Source: an uncultured Pelagibacteraceae bacterium
GTDB taxonomy: Bacteria > Pseudomonadota > Alphaproteobacteria > Pelagibacterales > Pelagibacteraceae
DNA length: 64,000 bases
Assembly: GCA_902592445.1 (NCBI GenBank)
Contig: CACJEN010000001.1
Coordinates: forward strand, 177,086 to 241,085
Direction: 5' to 3'
Below are positions 8,944 through 17,410 of the stretch, piece by piece. The notes under the pieces were generated by a model. That model did not search any database, was not told where the DNA came from, and was given only the letters and a program-made list of their open reading frames with translations. Numbering within the stretch: the stretch's first letter is position 1; every line of letters starts with the position of its first letter. A program made the position numbers and the translations under genes.

Positions 8944-10254
8944 ATGTTAGATTTAATAATAAAAAATGGGTCCTGCTACATTGATGGAAATCTAACTAAA
9001 ACAGATATTGGTATATCAAACAGTAAAATTTCTCATATTGGAAATCTTGAAAACGAAAAAACCAAGGACATTTATGATGCAAACAATTTAATTGTTTTAC
9101 CTGGTTGTTTAGATACCCAAGTACACTTTAGAGAGCCAGGATCTACAGATACAGAGGATCTTCATTCAGGTAGTAGAGCAGCAATTGTAGGAGGTATTAC
9201 TGGTGTTTTTGAAATGCCAAATACAAACCCACCAACCTCAAATAAAAAAGAATTTCAGAGAAAATTAGATCTTGCAAAAAATAGAATGTACTGCAACTAT
9301 GCTTTTTACTTTGGTGCAACAGCTGATAATGCTGATGATTTAGCAAGTTTAAAAACTTTAGAAGGATGTTGCGGTATAAAATTATTTGCTGGATCCTCAA
9401 CTGGAAATTTGTTAGTCGCTGAGGAAGAGGATATCGATAAAGTTTTTCAAAATAGCTCAAAAGTTGTTGCAGTCCACTCTGAAGATGAAGCAATTTTAAA
9501 TACAAATAAAAAACTTATTAAAAATGGAGATGTTCACACACATCCAATATGGAGAAGCGTAGAATGCGCATTATCATCAACAAGAAGAATAGTAAGAATA
9601 GCTGAAAGATATAACAAAAAAGCACATATCCTTCATGTTACAACAAAAGAGGAAGTAGATTTTTTATCTCAACATAAAGGAAATATTACATTTGAAATAA
9701 CCCCTCAACATTTAACACTCTATGCTCCTGATTGTTATGAGAAACTTGGAACTTACGCTCAAATGAACCCCCCTTTAAGAGATAAATCACATTACGATAG
9801 ATTATGGTACGGGGTTAGAAATAATTTTAATGATACTATTGGATCTGATCATGCCCCTCATTTAAAATCAAATAAAGATAAAGAATATCCAAATTCGCCA
9901 TCAGGAATGCCAGGTGTTCAAACTCTATTACCTGTGATGTTAGATCATGTAAATAATGGAAAATTATCTTTAAATCAACTTATGAACCTTTTATGTGAAA
10001 ACCCAGTTAGAATTTTTGGAATTAAAAATAAAGGTTATATCAAAAAAGATTTTGATGCTGATTTTACGATAGTTAATATGGATCAAATAATTGAAATAAA
10101 AAATGAGAAGATTGAAAGCAAATGTAAATGGTCACCATTTAATGGAAATAAATTTAAAGGAACCCCAGTAGCAACAATTATAAATGGAAAAATTAAAATG
10201 AAAGATGGAAATATAATTGGTGATGCTGAAGGTTTACCATTACAGTTTAATTAA
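8944..10254 (+). CDS. pyrC: Dihydroorotase (alphaproteobacterial type)
   Basis: Amidohydrolase of pyrimidine synthesis: N-carbamoyl-aspartate to dihydroorotate. 436 residues, the long form. Visible features: HFREPG after the first strand, the likely carboxylated Lys in GIKLFAGSSTG, metal-ligand His in VAVHSEDE and KAHILHVTT, and the catalytic Asp in GSDHAPH. The first metal-binding motif, usually DxHxHxR, reads DTQVHFR (about residues 59-65), so the first His is Gln. I recall the same DTQVHFREPG in other alphaproteobacterial dihydroorotases, so this is probably a clade trait and not damage. A non-catalytic or different amidohydrolase role cannot be fully excluded. Confidence 0.88.
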   Translation: MLDLIIKNGSCYIDGNLTKTDIGISNSKISHIGNLENEKTKDIYDANNLIVLPGCLDTQVHFREPGSTDTEDLHSGSRAAIVGGITGVFEMPNTNPPTSNKKEFQRKLDLAKNRMYCNYAFYFGATADNADDLASLKTLEGCCGIKLFAGSSTGNLLVAEEEDIDKVFQNSSKVVAVHSEDEAILNTNKKLIKNGDVHTHPIWRSVECALSSTRRIVRIAERYNKKAHILHVTTKEEVDFLSQHKGNITFEITPQHLTLYAPDCYEKLGTYAQMNPPLRDKSHYDRLWYGVRNNFNDTIGSDHAPHLKSNKDKEYPNSPSGMPGVQTLLPVMLDHVNNGKLSLNQLMNLLCENPVRIFGIKNKGYIKKDFDADFTIVNMDQIIEIKNEKIESKCKWSPFNGNKFKGTPVATIINGKIKMKDGNIIGDAEGLPLQFN

Positions 10255-10269
10255 AAGATATAAAATTTT

Positions 10270-10602
10270 TTAAATTGTTTTAGTAGAGTAGATATTCACA
10301 AGTGTAACTCCAACTACTATTAAAAACATACCTAAAATGGCTTGCCAGCTTAATGTTTGTTTAAAAAAAATATATCCTAAAACTGCAATTGTAAAAATTC
10401 CTAAACCACTCCATGTCCCATAAACAATTGCAATTGGTAATTTGTCTACAACAAAAGTAAGTAAATAAAAAGCTGATAAGTAAAAAAGCGCTAAAAAGAC
10501 TGTTGGCATTAATTTTGTAAAGTTTTGGGTTACAGGCAGCAACATTGTTCCACAGACTTCGCATACAATAGCTCCAACTAAAAAAAGATATGTTTTAATC
10601 AC
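10270..10602 (-). CDS. Small multidrug resistance (SMR) family transporter
   Basis: 110-residue inner-membrane protein with four predicted membrane helices, the size and layout of EmrE/SugE/guanidinium exporters. The conserved membrane Glu in helix 1 is present (AIVCEVCGT, residue 15), and helix 3 holds the YGTWSGLG motif in the SMR style (VYGTWSGLGIFTIAVLGY). SMR proteins work as dual-topology dimers driven by proton exchange. The substrate is unknown; YGTW resembles the AYAVWxGxG of quaternary-ammonium exporters more than guanidinium exporters, but this is weak evidence. It abuts prpE (start 10602, prpE stop 10602) on the same strand. Confidence 0.9.
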   Translation of the reverse strand: MIKTYLFLVGAIVCEVCGTMLLPVTQNFTKLMPTVFLALFYLSAFYLLTFVVDKLPIAIVYGTWSGLGIFTIAVLGYIFFKQTLSWQAILGMFLIVVGVTLVNIYSTKTI

Positions 10603-12497
10603 TAATTAATAATTTTATTTTGTATCAAACTTTCTTTAATTTCATCTAGTATTGCAGGATCATCAATAGTTGCTGGCATTTTATAATCTTCTTGATCAGC
10701 AATTTTTCTCATTGTGCCTCTTAAAACCTTACCAGACCTTGTTTTTGGCAATCTTTTTACAACAATTGCTATTTTAAAAGCAGCCACTGGGCCAACTTTA
10801 TCTCTAACTAATTGAATACATTCTCTTGAAATAATTTCATTATCTTTTGTAACTCCAGCTTTTAAAGCAATTAATCCAACTGGTAATTGACCTTTTAGCT
10901 GATCTTTAACTCCTATAACTGCACATTCAGCAACAGACTGATGCTCAGATAATACTTCCTCTATAGCACCAGTCGACAGTCTATGTCCTGCAACATTTAT
11001 AATATCATCAGTTCTAGACATAATCCAAATATATCCATCGTCATCAATGTGACCAGCATCATAAGTTTGATAGTAACCCTTATAATTAGTCATATAATTT
11101 TCCTCATATCTTTTATCTGCATTCCATAAAGTTGGAAAAGTTCCTGGAGGAAGTGGAAGTTTAACTACAATGTCTCCCATTTCATTTGGTTTTGCAATTG
11201 TCTGATCAGGTTTTATAATTTTTACATCATATCCAGGCACTGCTTTACAAGCTGAGCCGTATTTAGTTTGTTGCATTTCTATTCCTGTACAATTTGAACT
11301 AATTGCCCAACTCGTTTCAGTTTGCCACCAATGATCAATTACTGGAACATTTAATAAATTCTCTGCCCATTTTATTGTATCAGGATCTGCTCTTTCTCCT
11401 GCTAGGAAAAGTGACTCAAAAGAGCTCAAATCATATTTCGAAAAAAATTTACCATTTGGATCTTCTTTTTTTATCGCTCTAAATGCTGTTGGAGCAGTAA
11501 ATAAAGATTTAATTTTGTGTTCAGATATTACTCTCCAAAAAACGCCTGCATCAGGAGTACCGACGGGTTTACCTTCAAACAATACAGTTGTGCATCCTTT
11601 AAAAAGTGGAGCATACACAATATAAGAGTGTCCAACAATCCAACCAATATCACTTGCTGACCACCAAACGTCATCTTCATTGATGTTATAAATATTTTTC
11701 ATTGTCCATTTTAAAGCAACGATGTGTCCACCAATATCTCTAACGATTCCTTTTGGTACACCAGTTGTGCCAGATGTATATAAAATATAAGCATATTCAT
11801 TTGCACCCATCTCAACACAATCTTTATCTTTTGCATTTGATAATGCCTCATCCCAACTTATTTCTAAAGGTGAGTTTAGTTTTACTTCGTGATCTTTTCT
11901 TTGAAATAAAATTAGTTTTTTAATTTTATGTTTCGCTAGTTTTAAAGCTTCATCAACTAATGGTCTGTACTCTACGGTTCTTCCAGGTTCAAAACCACAT
12001 GACGCAGTAATTAATAAATTTGCTTGACTGTCATCAATTCTGCTAGCAAGCTCGTTTGAGGCAAATCCACCAAAAACAACTGAATGAATAGCACCAATTC
12101 TTCCACAAGCCAGCATAGCAATTACAGCTTCCGGTATCATTGGCATGTAAATTATAACTCTGTCCCCTTTTTTAACCCCTTGGTTATCTAGAGCGCCCGC
12201 AAATTTTGATACTTTGTCTTTAAGTTGGTTATAGGTGAACTTTGCTTTGTTGCCAGTTACTGGACTATCATAAATTAATGCTGTCTTGTCTCCTTTTCCA
12301 TTATCAATATGAAGATCAAGTGCATTGTAGCAAGTGTTTGTTGTTCCATCCTCAAACCATTTATAGAAAGGAGGCTTGGAATTGTTCAAAATTTTTGTTG
12401 GTTTTTTGAACCAAAAGACATCTTTTGCAACTTCACCCCAAAATTCCTTAGGATTATCTATAGATTTATTGTAAATTGCGCTAAAATCTTTTTTCAC
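10602..12497 (-). CDS. prpE: Propionyl-CoA synthetase (acetyl-CoA synthetase superfamily)
   Basis: AMP-forming acyl-CoA synthetase, 631 residues, activating propionate (possibly acetate) with ATP and CoA. The P-loop-like motif YTSGTTGVPKG and the acetylatable-lysine motif TRSGKVLRGTMRK near the C terminus are intact. RDIGGH directly after the P-loop and GKPVGTPDAGVFWRVI are features I associate with PrpE rather than Acs. The start codon is GTG (12495-12497). Divergent from the proteorhodopsin operon across about 213 bp. It ends at the SMR transporter, suggesting a two-gene transcript. Acs activity is the main alternative. Confidence 0.9.
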   Translation of the reverse strand: MKKDFSAIYNKSIDNPKEFWGEVAKDVFWFKKPTKILNNSKPPFYKWFEDGTTNTCYNALDLHIDNGKGDKTALIYDSPVTGNKAKFTYNQLKDKVSKFAGALDNQGVKKGDRVIIYMPMIPEAVIAMLACGRIGAIHSVVFGGFASNELASRIDDSQANLLITASCGFEPGRTVEYRPLVDEALKLAKHKIKKLILFQRKDHEVKLNSPLEISWDEALSNAKDKDCVEMGANEYAYILYTSGTTGVPKGIVRDIGGHIVALKWTMKNIYNINEDDVWWSASDIGWIVGHSYIVYAPLFKGCTTVLFEGKPVGTPDAGVFWRVISEHKIKSLFTAPTAFRAIKKEDPNGKFFSKYDLSSFESLFLAGERADPDTIKWAENLLNVPVIDHWWQTETSWAISSNCTGIEMQQTKYGSACKAVPGYDVKIIKPDQTIAKPNEMGDIVVKLPLPPGTFPTLWNADKRYEENYMTNYKGYYQTYDAGHIDDDGYIWIMSRTDDIINVAGHRLSTGAIEEVLSEHQSVAECAVIGVKDQLKGQLPVGLIALKAGVTKDNEIISRECIQLVRDKVGPVAAFKIAIVVKRLPKTRSGKVLRGTMRKIADQEDYKMPATIDDPAILDEIKESLIQNKIIN

Positions 12498-12663
12498 CGT
12501 GATTTGTTTAGATGTGTCATTTTATTGATATTTTACGTCTTCGGTTGTATTTAATTTTAAAAAGTTAGTAAAATCAATACTTTTTAGAGGTCAAAAAGTC
12601 TTCTATTAACCCACTATATTTGCTATGTAGCCCTAACTTTGGAAAGACTTTCGAGTCGGACCG

Positions 12664-12681
12664 TAGTTTAAATTTAAACTA
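12664..12681. repeat. Perfect 18-bp palindrome upstream of proteorhodopsin
   Basis: TAGTTTAAATTTAAACTA reads identically on both strands. It lies 30 bp before the proteorhodopsin ATG and just upstream of an A-run and the ribosome binding site. It could be an operator for a dimeric regulator or an RNA stem of seven pairs with an AATT loop. In such AT-rich DNA a palindrome of this length is uncommon but not impossible by chance. Confidence 0.6.
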
Positions 12682-12695
12682 AAAAAAAACTAACT

Positions 12696-12704
12696 GAGAG
12701 GGAG
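12696..12704 (+). promoter_or_regulatory. Strong ribosome binding site of proteorhodopsin
   Basis: GAGAGGGAG, six bases before the ATG at 12711. Most genes in this window show weak or no Shine-Dalgarno sequence, so this one points to high expression and fixes the start. Confidence 0.7.
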
Positions 12705-12710
12705 TTTTTT

Positions 12711-13481
12711 ATGAAAAAACTTAAATTGTTTGCTCTTGCAACTGTAGCTTTCTTAGGCTTTTCAGGTGCAGCAAACGCAGAAACAGTCCTTCTAGCATCT
12801 GATGACTTCGTTGGGATATCTTTTTGGATAATCGCAATGGGTATGGCAGCTGCAACTGTATTCTTCTTCATGGAAAGAGGAACAGTGCATCCTGGCTGGA
12901 AAACGTCAGTAACTGTAGCTGGACTAGTAACTGGTGTAGCATTCGTGCATTACATGTACATGAGAGAAGTATGGGTAATGACTGGAGACTCACCAACTGT
13001 GTACAGATATATTGACTGGTTAATAACTGTACCATTACAGATGATAGAATTTTACTTAATTCTAGCAGCAGTAAGAAAAATCCCAGGAGCTATCTTCTGG
13101 AGATTGCTAATTGGTTCACTAGTTATGTTAATTGGTGGATACATGGGAGAAGCAGGTTACATCAATGCAATGCTTGGTTTCATTATCGGTATGGCTGGAT
13201 GGATCTACATCTTGTATGAAGTATTCTCAGGAGAGGCTGGTAAATTAGCAGCTAAGTCTGGTAATAAGCCATTAGCTACTGCGTGGGGCGCTATGAGAAT
13301 GATCGTAACAGTAGGTTGGGCAATTTACCCACTAGGATATGTTTTTGGATACCTAGTAGGTGGAGTTGACGCTAACTCACTAAACGTGATTTACAACTTA
13401 GCTGACTTCATAAACAAAATTGCATTTGGACTAGTAATCTGGTCTGCTGCAGTTTCACAAAGTGGAGCTAGAGCAAAATAA
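12711..13481 (+). CDS. Proteorhodopsin, proton pump, predicted blue-absorbing
   Basis: Seven-helix retinal protein pumping protons outward in light. 256 residues with a signal peptide ending near ANA (residues 1-23). Key residues, by offset +5 from the classic green proteorhodopsin numbering: His80 (H75), proton acceptor Asp102 (D97), Thr106 (T101), proton donor Glu113 (E108), and retinal Schiff-base Lys236 (K231, in FINKIAFG). This DTE pattern marks a proton pump. The spectral-tuning site is Gln110 (position 105; codon CAG at 13038-13040), which is associated with blue absorption. It begins a unit with ferredoxin and ferredoxin reductase genes, separated from them by a terminator. Codon choice is less extreme than neighbours (more C-ending codons), consistent with high expression. 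Confidence 0.98.
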   Translation: MKKLKLFALATVAFLGFSGAANAETVLLASDDFVGISFWIIAMGMAAATVFFFMERGTVHPGWKTSVTVAGLVTGVAFVHYMYMREVWVMTGDSPTVYRYIDWLITVPLQMIEFYLILAAVRKIPGAIFWRLLIGSLVMLIGGYMGEAGYINAMLGFIIGMAGWIYILYEVFSGEAGKLAAKSGNKPLATAWGAMRMIVTVGWAIYPLGYVFGYLVGGVDANSLNVIYNLADFINKIAFGLVIWSAAVSQSGARAK

Positions 13482-13504
13482 TAGCTTAAAGCTTTAAAAA
13501 ATAA

Positions 13505-13881
<377 letters not shown>

Positions 13882-13882
<1 letters not shown>

Positions 13883-14901
13883 TGATTAAAACTGATGCAT
13901 TAATAATTGGAGCTGGACCTACAGGTCTTTTTTGTGCACATCAATTAGGTATCATTGGATTAAAATGTGAGATAGTTGATAACCTAGATAAAATTGGTGG
14001 ACAATGTATAGAACTTTATCCAGATAAACCAATTTATGATATTCCCGCAATCCCACAATGTACTGGCGAAGAGCTAACAAATAATTTAATTGAGCAAATA
14101 AAACCATTTAATATTAATTTTCACTTAAGCGACAGAGTTCAAGAAATTAAAAAAGAAAAAGAGAATTGGAGAGTTAAAACGTTAAATGGAAAAGAATTTT
14201 TAACTCCAAATATTGTAATTGCAGGTGGAGTAGGATCATTTGAACCAAGAAAATTTCCCATAAAAAGTGCAGATAAATTTGATGGGAAAACTGTTCTCTA
14301 TTCAATTAAAGATAAAACAATTTTTAAAGACAAATCGGTTGTAATATTTGGTGGAGGCGACAGTGCTTTAGATTGGGCGATTGAATTGTCAAAATCATCA
14401 AAAGTTACTTTAATTCATAGAAGAGATGAATTTAGAGGAGCTCAATCAAGTGTTGATAAAGTTAAAGAATTACAAAAAAATAATAAATTAGAAATTTTTA
14501 CCAAATTCTCCATAAAAGATGTCAAAGGAAATGGAAAGCTAGAATCTGTTGAAATTAAAGATGATGATGGAAATTCAAAATTAATATCTGCTGATTATGT
14601 ATTAGGTTTTTTTGGTTTAATAATGCAGCTTGGGCCAATTTTAGATTGGGGTTTAAATATTGATAAAAAAACAATTCCTGTAAACACAGAGACATTTGAA
14701 ACAAATAAACAAGGAATATTTGCAATAGGAGATATCTGTACTTATCCAGGAAAATTAAAGTTAATTCTTTCCGGCTTTCATGAAGGAGCCTTGGCAGCAA
14801 GAGGATGCTTTAAATATGCTAGACCAGATGAAAAGTTACGTTTTGAATTCACCACAACTTCTAAAGCAGTTCAAAATAGACTTGGTCTAAAAAATGATTG
14901 A
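13882..14901 (+). CDS. Thioredoxin-reductase-type ferredoxin-NADP+ reductase
   Basis: FAD enzyme of 339 residues, moving electrons between NADPH and ferredoxin. N-terminal FAD Rossmann motif GAGPTGLFCA (about residues 9-18) and the GGQCIELYP segment; NADPH motif GGGDSALDWA (about 156-165) followed by a basic HRRDEFR loop fitting NADP; C-terminal FAD segment AIGDICTYPGKLKLI. The thioredoxin reductase CxxC is absent, which fits ferredoxin reductase rather than thioredoxin reductase. It sits directly after the ferredoxin, its likely partner, and overlaps the GST gene by 8 bp. Confidence 0.92.
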
Positions 14902-15523
14902 TCTCTTCTCATCTGACACACCTAACGGAAAAAAGATAAGCATTATGCTTGAGGAAATAGGTTTTGAATACACTGTTAAAAAAATGGATTTATCTAAAGG
15001 AGATCAATTCAAAGAAGATTTTAAAAAAATAAGCCCTTTTTCAAAAATACCTGCCATCATTGATCATTCTAACAATAAAGAAAGCGTGTTCGAGTCTGGG
15101 GCCATATTAATTTACCTTGCTGAAAAAAGTGGAAAATTTTACGAAAAAGAAAATAAACTTAAAATTGATCAATGGCTTATGGCTCAAATGGGGTCAATCG
15201 GTCCTTTTATTGGCCAGTATCACTTTTTTTATAAATTTAATAAAGGATTAAGTGAAGTTGGTGAAAAGAGATATTTTGAAATAACCAAAAAAGTTTACGA
15301 AGTTTTAGAAAATCATTTATCAAAAAATGATTATCTTGCAGGAGAAAATTATTCTATTGCCGATATTGCAACTTGGCCATGGATAGCAAGACATCAATGG
15401 CATGATATAGGCTTAAAAAATTATAATAAATTATGTGATTGGTATCTTCGTATTGGTGAACGACCTGCAGTGATTAAAGGTTATAAATTTTTAGATAAAA
15501 ATTCAGAAATACCTAAGCCTTAA
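14894..15523 (+). CDS. Glutathione S-transferase family protein
   Basis: 209 residues with an N-terminal thioredoxin-fold domain (LFSSDTPNGKKISIMLEEIG, the SPNxxK motif of the Ure2p/Nu-type bacterial group; SKIPAI cis-Pro loop; FESGAILIYLAEK) and a helical C-terminal domain with the conserved NDYLAGENYSIADIATWPW. The group includes disulfide-bond oxidoreductases such as YghU/YfcG. It overlaps the ferredoxin reductase gene by 8 bp, so it belongs to that operon. Substrate unknown. Its stop shares the TTAA at 15520-15523 with dksA on the other strand. Confidence 0.92.
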   Translation: MIDLFSSDTPNGKKISIMLEEIGFEYTVKKMDLSKGDQFKEDFKKISPFSKIPAIIDHSNNKESVFESGAILIYLAEKSGKFYEKENKLKIDQWLMAQMGSIGPFIGQYHFFYKFNKGLSEVGEKRYFEITKKVYEVLENHLSKNDYLAGENYSIADIATWPWIARHQWHDIGLKNYNKLCDWYLRIGERPAVIKGYKFLDKNSEIPKP

Positions 15524-15936
15524 TCGTCAGCATAAACTTTTTCATCTTTTTCATGCTTTTCTTGTGCAGCTATACATAAAGTTGCAACTGGTCTTGCCAT
15601 TAATCTTTTTAAACCAATTGGTTCCCCTGTATCTTCGCAAAAACCGTATGTTCCATCCTGTATTTTTTTAAGAGCTCCATCAATTTTTGTTATAAGTTTG
15701 ATTTGTCTATTAATTGCTCTCATTTCTACATTCTTTTCTGTATAAGAACTTGCTTGATCAACAATATCTGCTGATGCACTGTTATCATCCATAGATGCTT
15801 GTGCAATTGCCTCATTATTTGATCTTTTTAAATCTTTTTTCCATTCATTTAATTTTAATTTAAAATATGCTAAATGCTTCGCACACATATATTTCTCAGT
15901 TTCTTTTGGAACGTAAGTTTTAGAGATCTTTACCAT
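15520..15936 (-). CDS. dksA: DksA-type transcription regulator, alphaproteobacterial form
   Basis: RNA-polymerase secondary-channel protein acting with ppGpp on rRNA and amino-acid promoters. Coiled-coil N-terminal part (KLNEWKKDLKRSNNEAIAQ...), Asp pair at the tip region (ASADIVDQAS), then the C-terminal globular motif YGFCEDTGEPIGLKRLMARP. Only two of the four zinc-finger cysteines remain (C in GFCEDT and in TLCIAA), a pattern I know from alphaproteobacterial DksA. I place the start at the inner ATG (138 aa, MVKISKTYVPK); an ATG 33 bases upstream (15969) would add MNIFTKFKKLS and cannot be excluded. Confidence 0.9.
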   Translation of the reverse strand: MVKISKTYVPKETEKYMCAKHLAYFKLKLNEWKKDLKRSNNEAIAQASMDDNSASADIVDQASSYTEKNVEMRAINRQIKLITKIDGALKKIQDGTYGFCEDTGEPIGLKRLMARPVATLCIAAQEKHEKDEKVYADD

Positions 15937-16015
15937 ACTTAGTTTTTTGAATTTGGTGAATATATTCATGAATATTGGGGTGTCAAGAAACGTTTAATTG
16001 TATAGATTGTAAAAA

Positions 16016-17410
16016 ATGGCTTTAAATAAAAAGAATTTAAATAATTTATTTTACATATTTATTACATCTCATCTAATAATTTGGACTCTTATACCAACAT
16101 TTACAAATCATAATCTTCCACTTGATACAATTGAACATTTAGCATGGGGAAGCAATTTAGATTGGGGTTTTGATAAACATCCTCCTTTAGTTGCCGTATT
16201 TCTTGAATTTTTTTATCAAATGTTTGGTCCACAAGATTGGGCTTATTATTTTTTAAGTCAAATTTTTGTAATTATAAGTTTTTTTATTATTTATAAATTT
16301 TCTAACGAAATATTTGATAATAAAATTTTAAGTCTGTTATCTGTTTTAATTATAGAGTCTATTTTATTTTACAATTTCACCACACCAGAATTTAATGTAA
16401 ATGTTTGCCAATTACCATTCTGGTCATTAACTGTTTATTATTCCTGGAAAATATACAAAACTAATAAAATAAATTTTATTGACTGCCTCCTAGTTGGATT
16501 GTTCGCTGGTTTTGGTTTTTTATCAAAATACCTTTTCATATATCTGTTAATTTCAATAGATCTTCTATTTATTTATTTAATTTTTATAAAAAAACAAAAA
16601 AAGTTTGATTTCAAATATCTAATTACTTTTGAGGCTTTTATAATTATTCTAATTCCACACTTAGTTTGGTTATTTAACAACGATTATGTCACAATAAAAT
16701 ATGGTTTATCAAGAACAGGCGTTGAAGAGGCAAGTATTATAGATCATTTAAGATATCCAATAATTTTTGTAATCAAGCAAGCAGCGATTTTAATACCATT
16801 TTTTTTCTTAATATGGATTTTAGTAAAAAAGATTAAACTTAAGTTAAATTTTAAAGATAAAAAGCTTATTTTTTTGTTGGCAATTAATTTAATTCCAATT
16901 TTTTTAATGTTAGTTACGTCGTTTATTTTAGGATCCAAAATAAGAACAATGTGGATGACACCATTTTATTTATTTTGGGGTGTTTTATTTATCTACATTT
17001 TTCAATTTCAAATAATTTTTAAAAAGATTAATATTTTTTTGATATCATTTTTATTTCTGTTTTTTTTATCTCCCTCTTTATATGGATATATTTCTTTATC
17101 AAAAGACAATAAAAGAACAGATTACCCAGGTAAAGAAATTGCAGAATTAGTAGAGAGAAGATGGGGAAAAAACTTTATAAACGAAATTAAATATGTAGTT
17201 GGAGATGAATGGCATGCAGGTAATTTATCTTACCATATTTCTACTAGACCTACTTGGTATGAAACAATAAAAGGCAAAACTGATGAACTTGATCCTGATG
17301 GTGGTATCATTTACACAGGTAATGCAGATATTTTAAAAGAAATATGCCCAGGAGATTTTGGTAAAATTAAAAATCAAGGTTTTTGTATGATTGGAGTGAA
17401 AAATAGATGA
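16016..17410 (+). CDS. ArnT/PMT-like membrane glycosyltransferase (GT39/GT83 type)
   Basis: 464-residue integral membrane protein with about ten or more hydrophobic helices. The first periplasmic loop has DTIEHLAWGSNLDWGFDKHPP, which contains the Asp-Glu and the DKHPP motif typical of undecaprenyl-phosphate-sugar-using transferases of the ArnT/PMT_2 group. A C-terminal soluble part (from about residue 365) is extracytoplasmic. It overlaps the following GT2 gene by 4 bp. The usual division of labour is that the GT2 partner makes the polyprenyl-phosphate sugar and this enzyme transfers it to a lipid or glycan outside. Acceptor unknown. Confidence 0.83.
   Translation: MALNKKNLNNLFYIFITSHLIIWTLIPTFTNHNLPLDTIEHLAWGSNLDWGFDKHPPLVAVFLEFFYQMFGPQDWAYYFLSQIFVIISFFIIYKFSNEIFDNKILSLLSVLIIESILFYNFTTPEFNVNVCQLPFWSLTVYYSWKIYKTNKINFIDCLLVGLFAGFGFLSKYLFIYLLISIDLLFIYLIFIKKQKKFDFKYLITFEAFIIILIPHLVWLFNNDYVTIKYGLSRTGVEEASIIDHLRYPIIFVIKQAAILIPFFFLIWILVKKIKLKLNFKDKKLIFLLAINLIPIFLMLVTSFILGSKIRTMWMTPFYLFWGVLFIYIFQFQIIFKKINIFLISFLFLFFLSPSLYGYISLSKDNKRTDYPGKEIAELVERRWGKNFINEIKYVVGDEWHAGNLSYHISTRPTWYETIKGKTDELDPDGGIIYTGNADILKEICPGDFGKIKNQGFCMIGVKNR

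Larger units (their letters stand above)
12545..12710 (+). promoter_or_regulatory. Proteorhodopsin promoter/leader region with structured elements
   Basis: Non-coding leader in front of proteorhodopsin. A plausible sigma-70-type promoter is TTGTAT at 12545-12550 and TAAAAT at 12569-12574 (18-bp spacer), giving a 5' untranslated region of about 130 nt if used. Within it lie a 4-bp stem closed by a TTCG tetraloop (12646-12657) and a perfect 18-bp palindrome (12664-12681). A run of nine A follows, then the ribosome binding site. The promoter call is inference; the hairpin and palindrome are seen directly. Confidence 0.4.

Noticed and set aside
9197..9505. 102-aa minus-strand ORF within dihydroorotase
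   Set aside because: Leu/Gln-rich composition typical of an antisense frame of a real AT-rich gene.
12674..12871. Minus-strand ORF opposite the proteorhodopsin 5' end
   Set aside because: It mirrors the coding strand and has no recognisable domain or ribosome binding site; shadow of proteorhodopsin.
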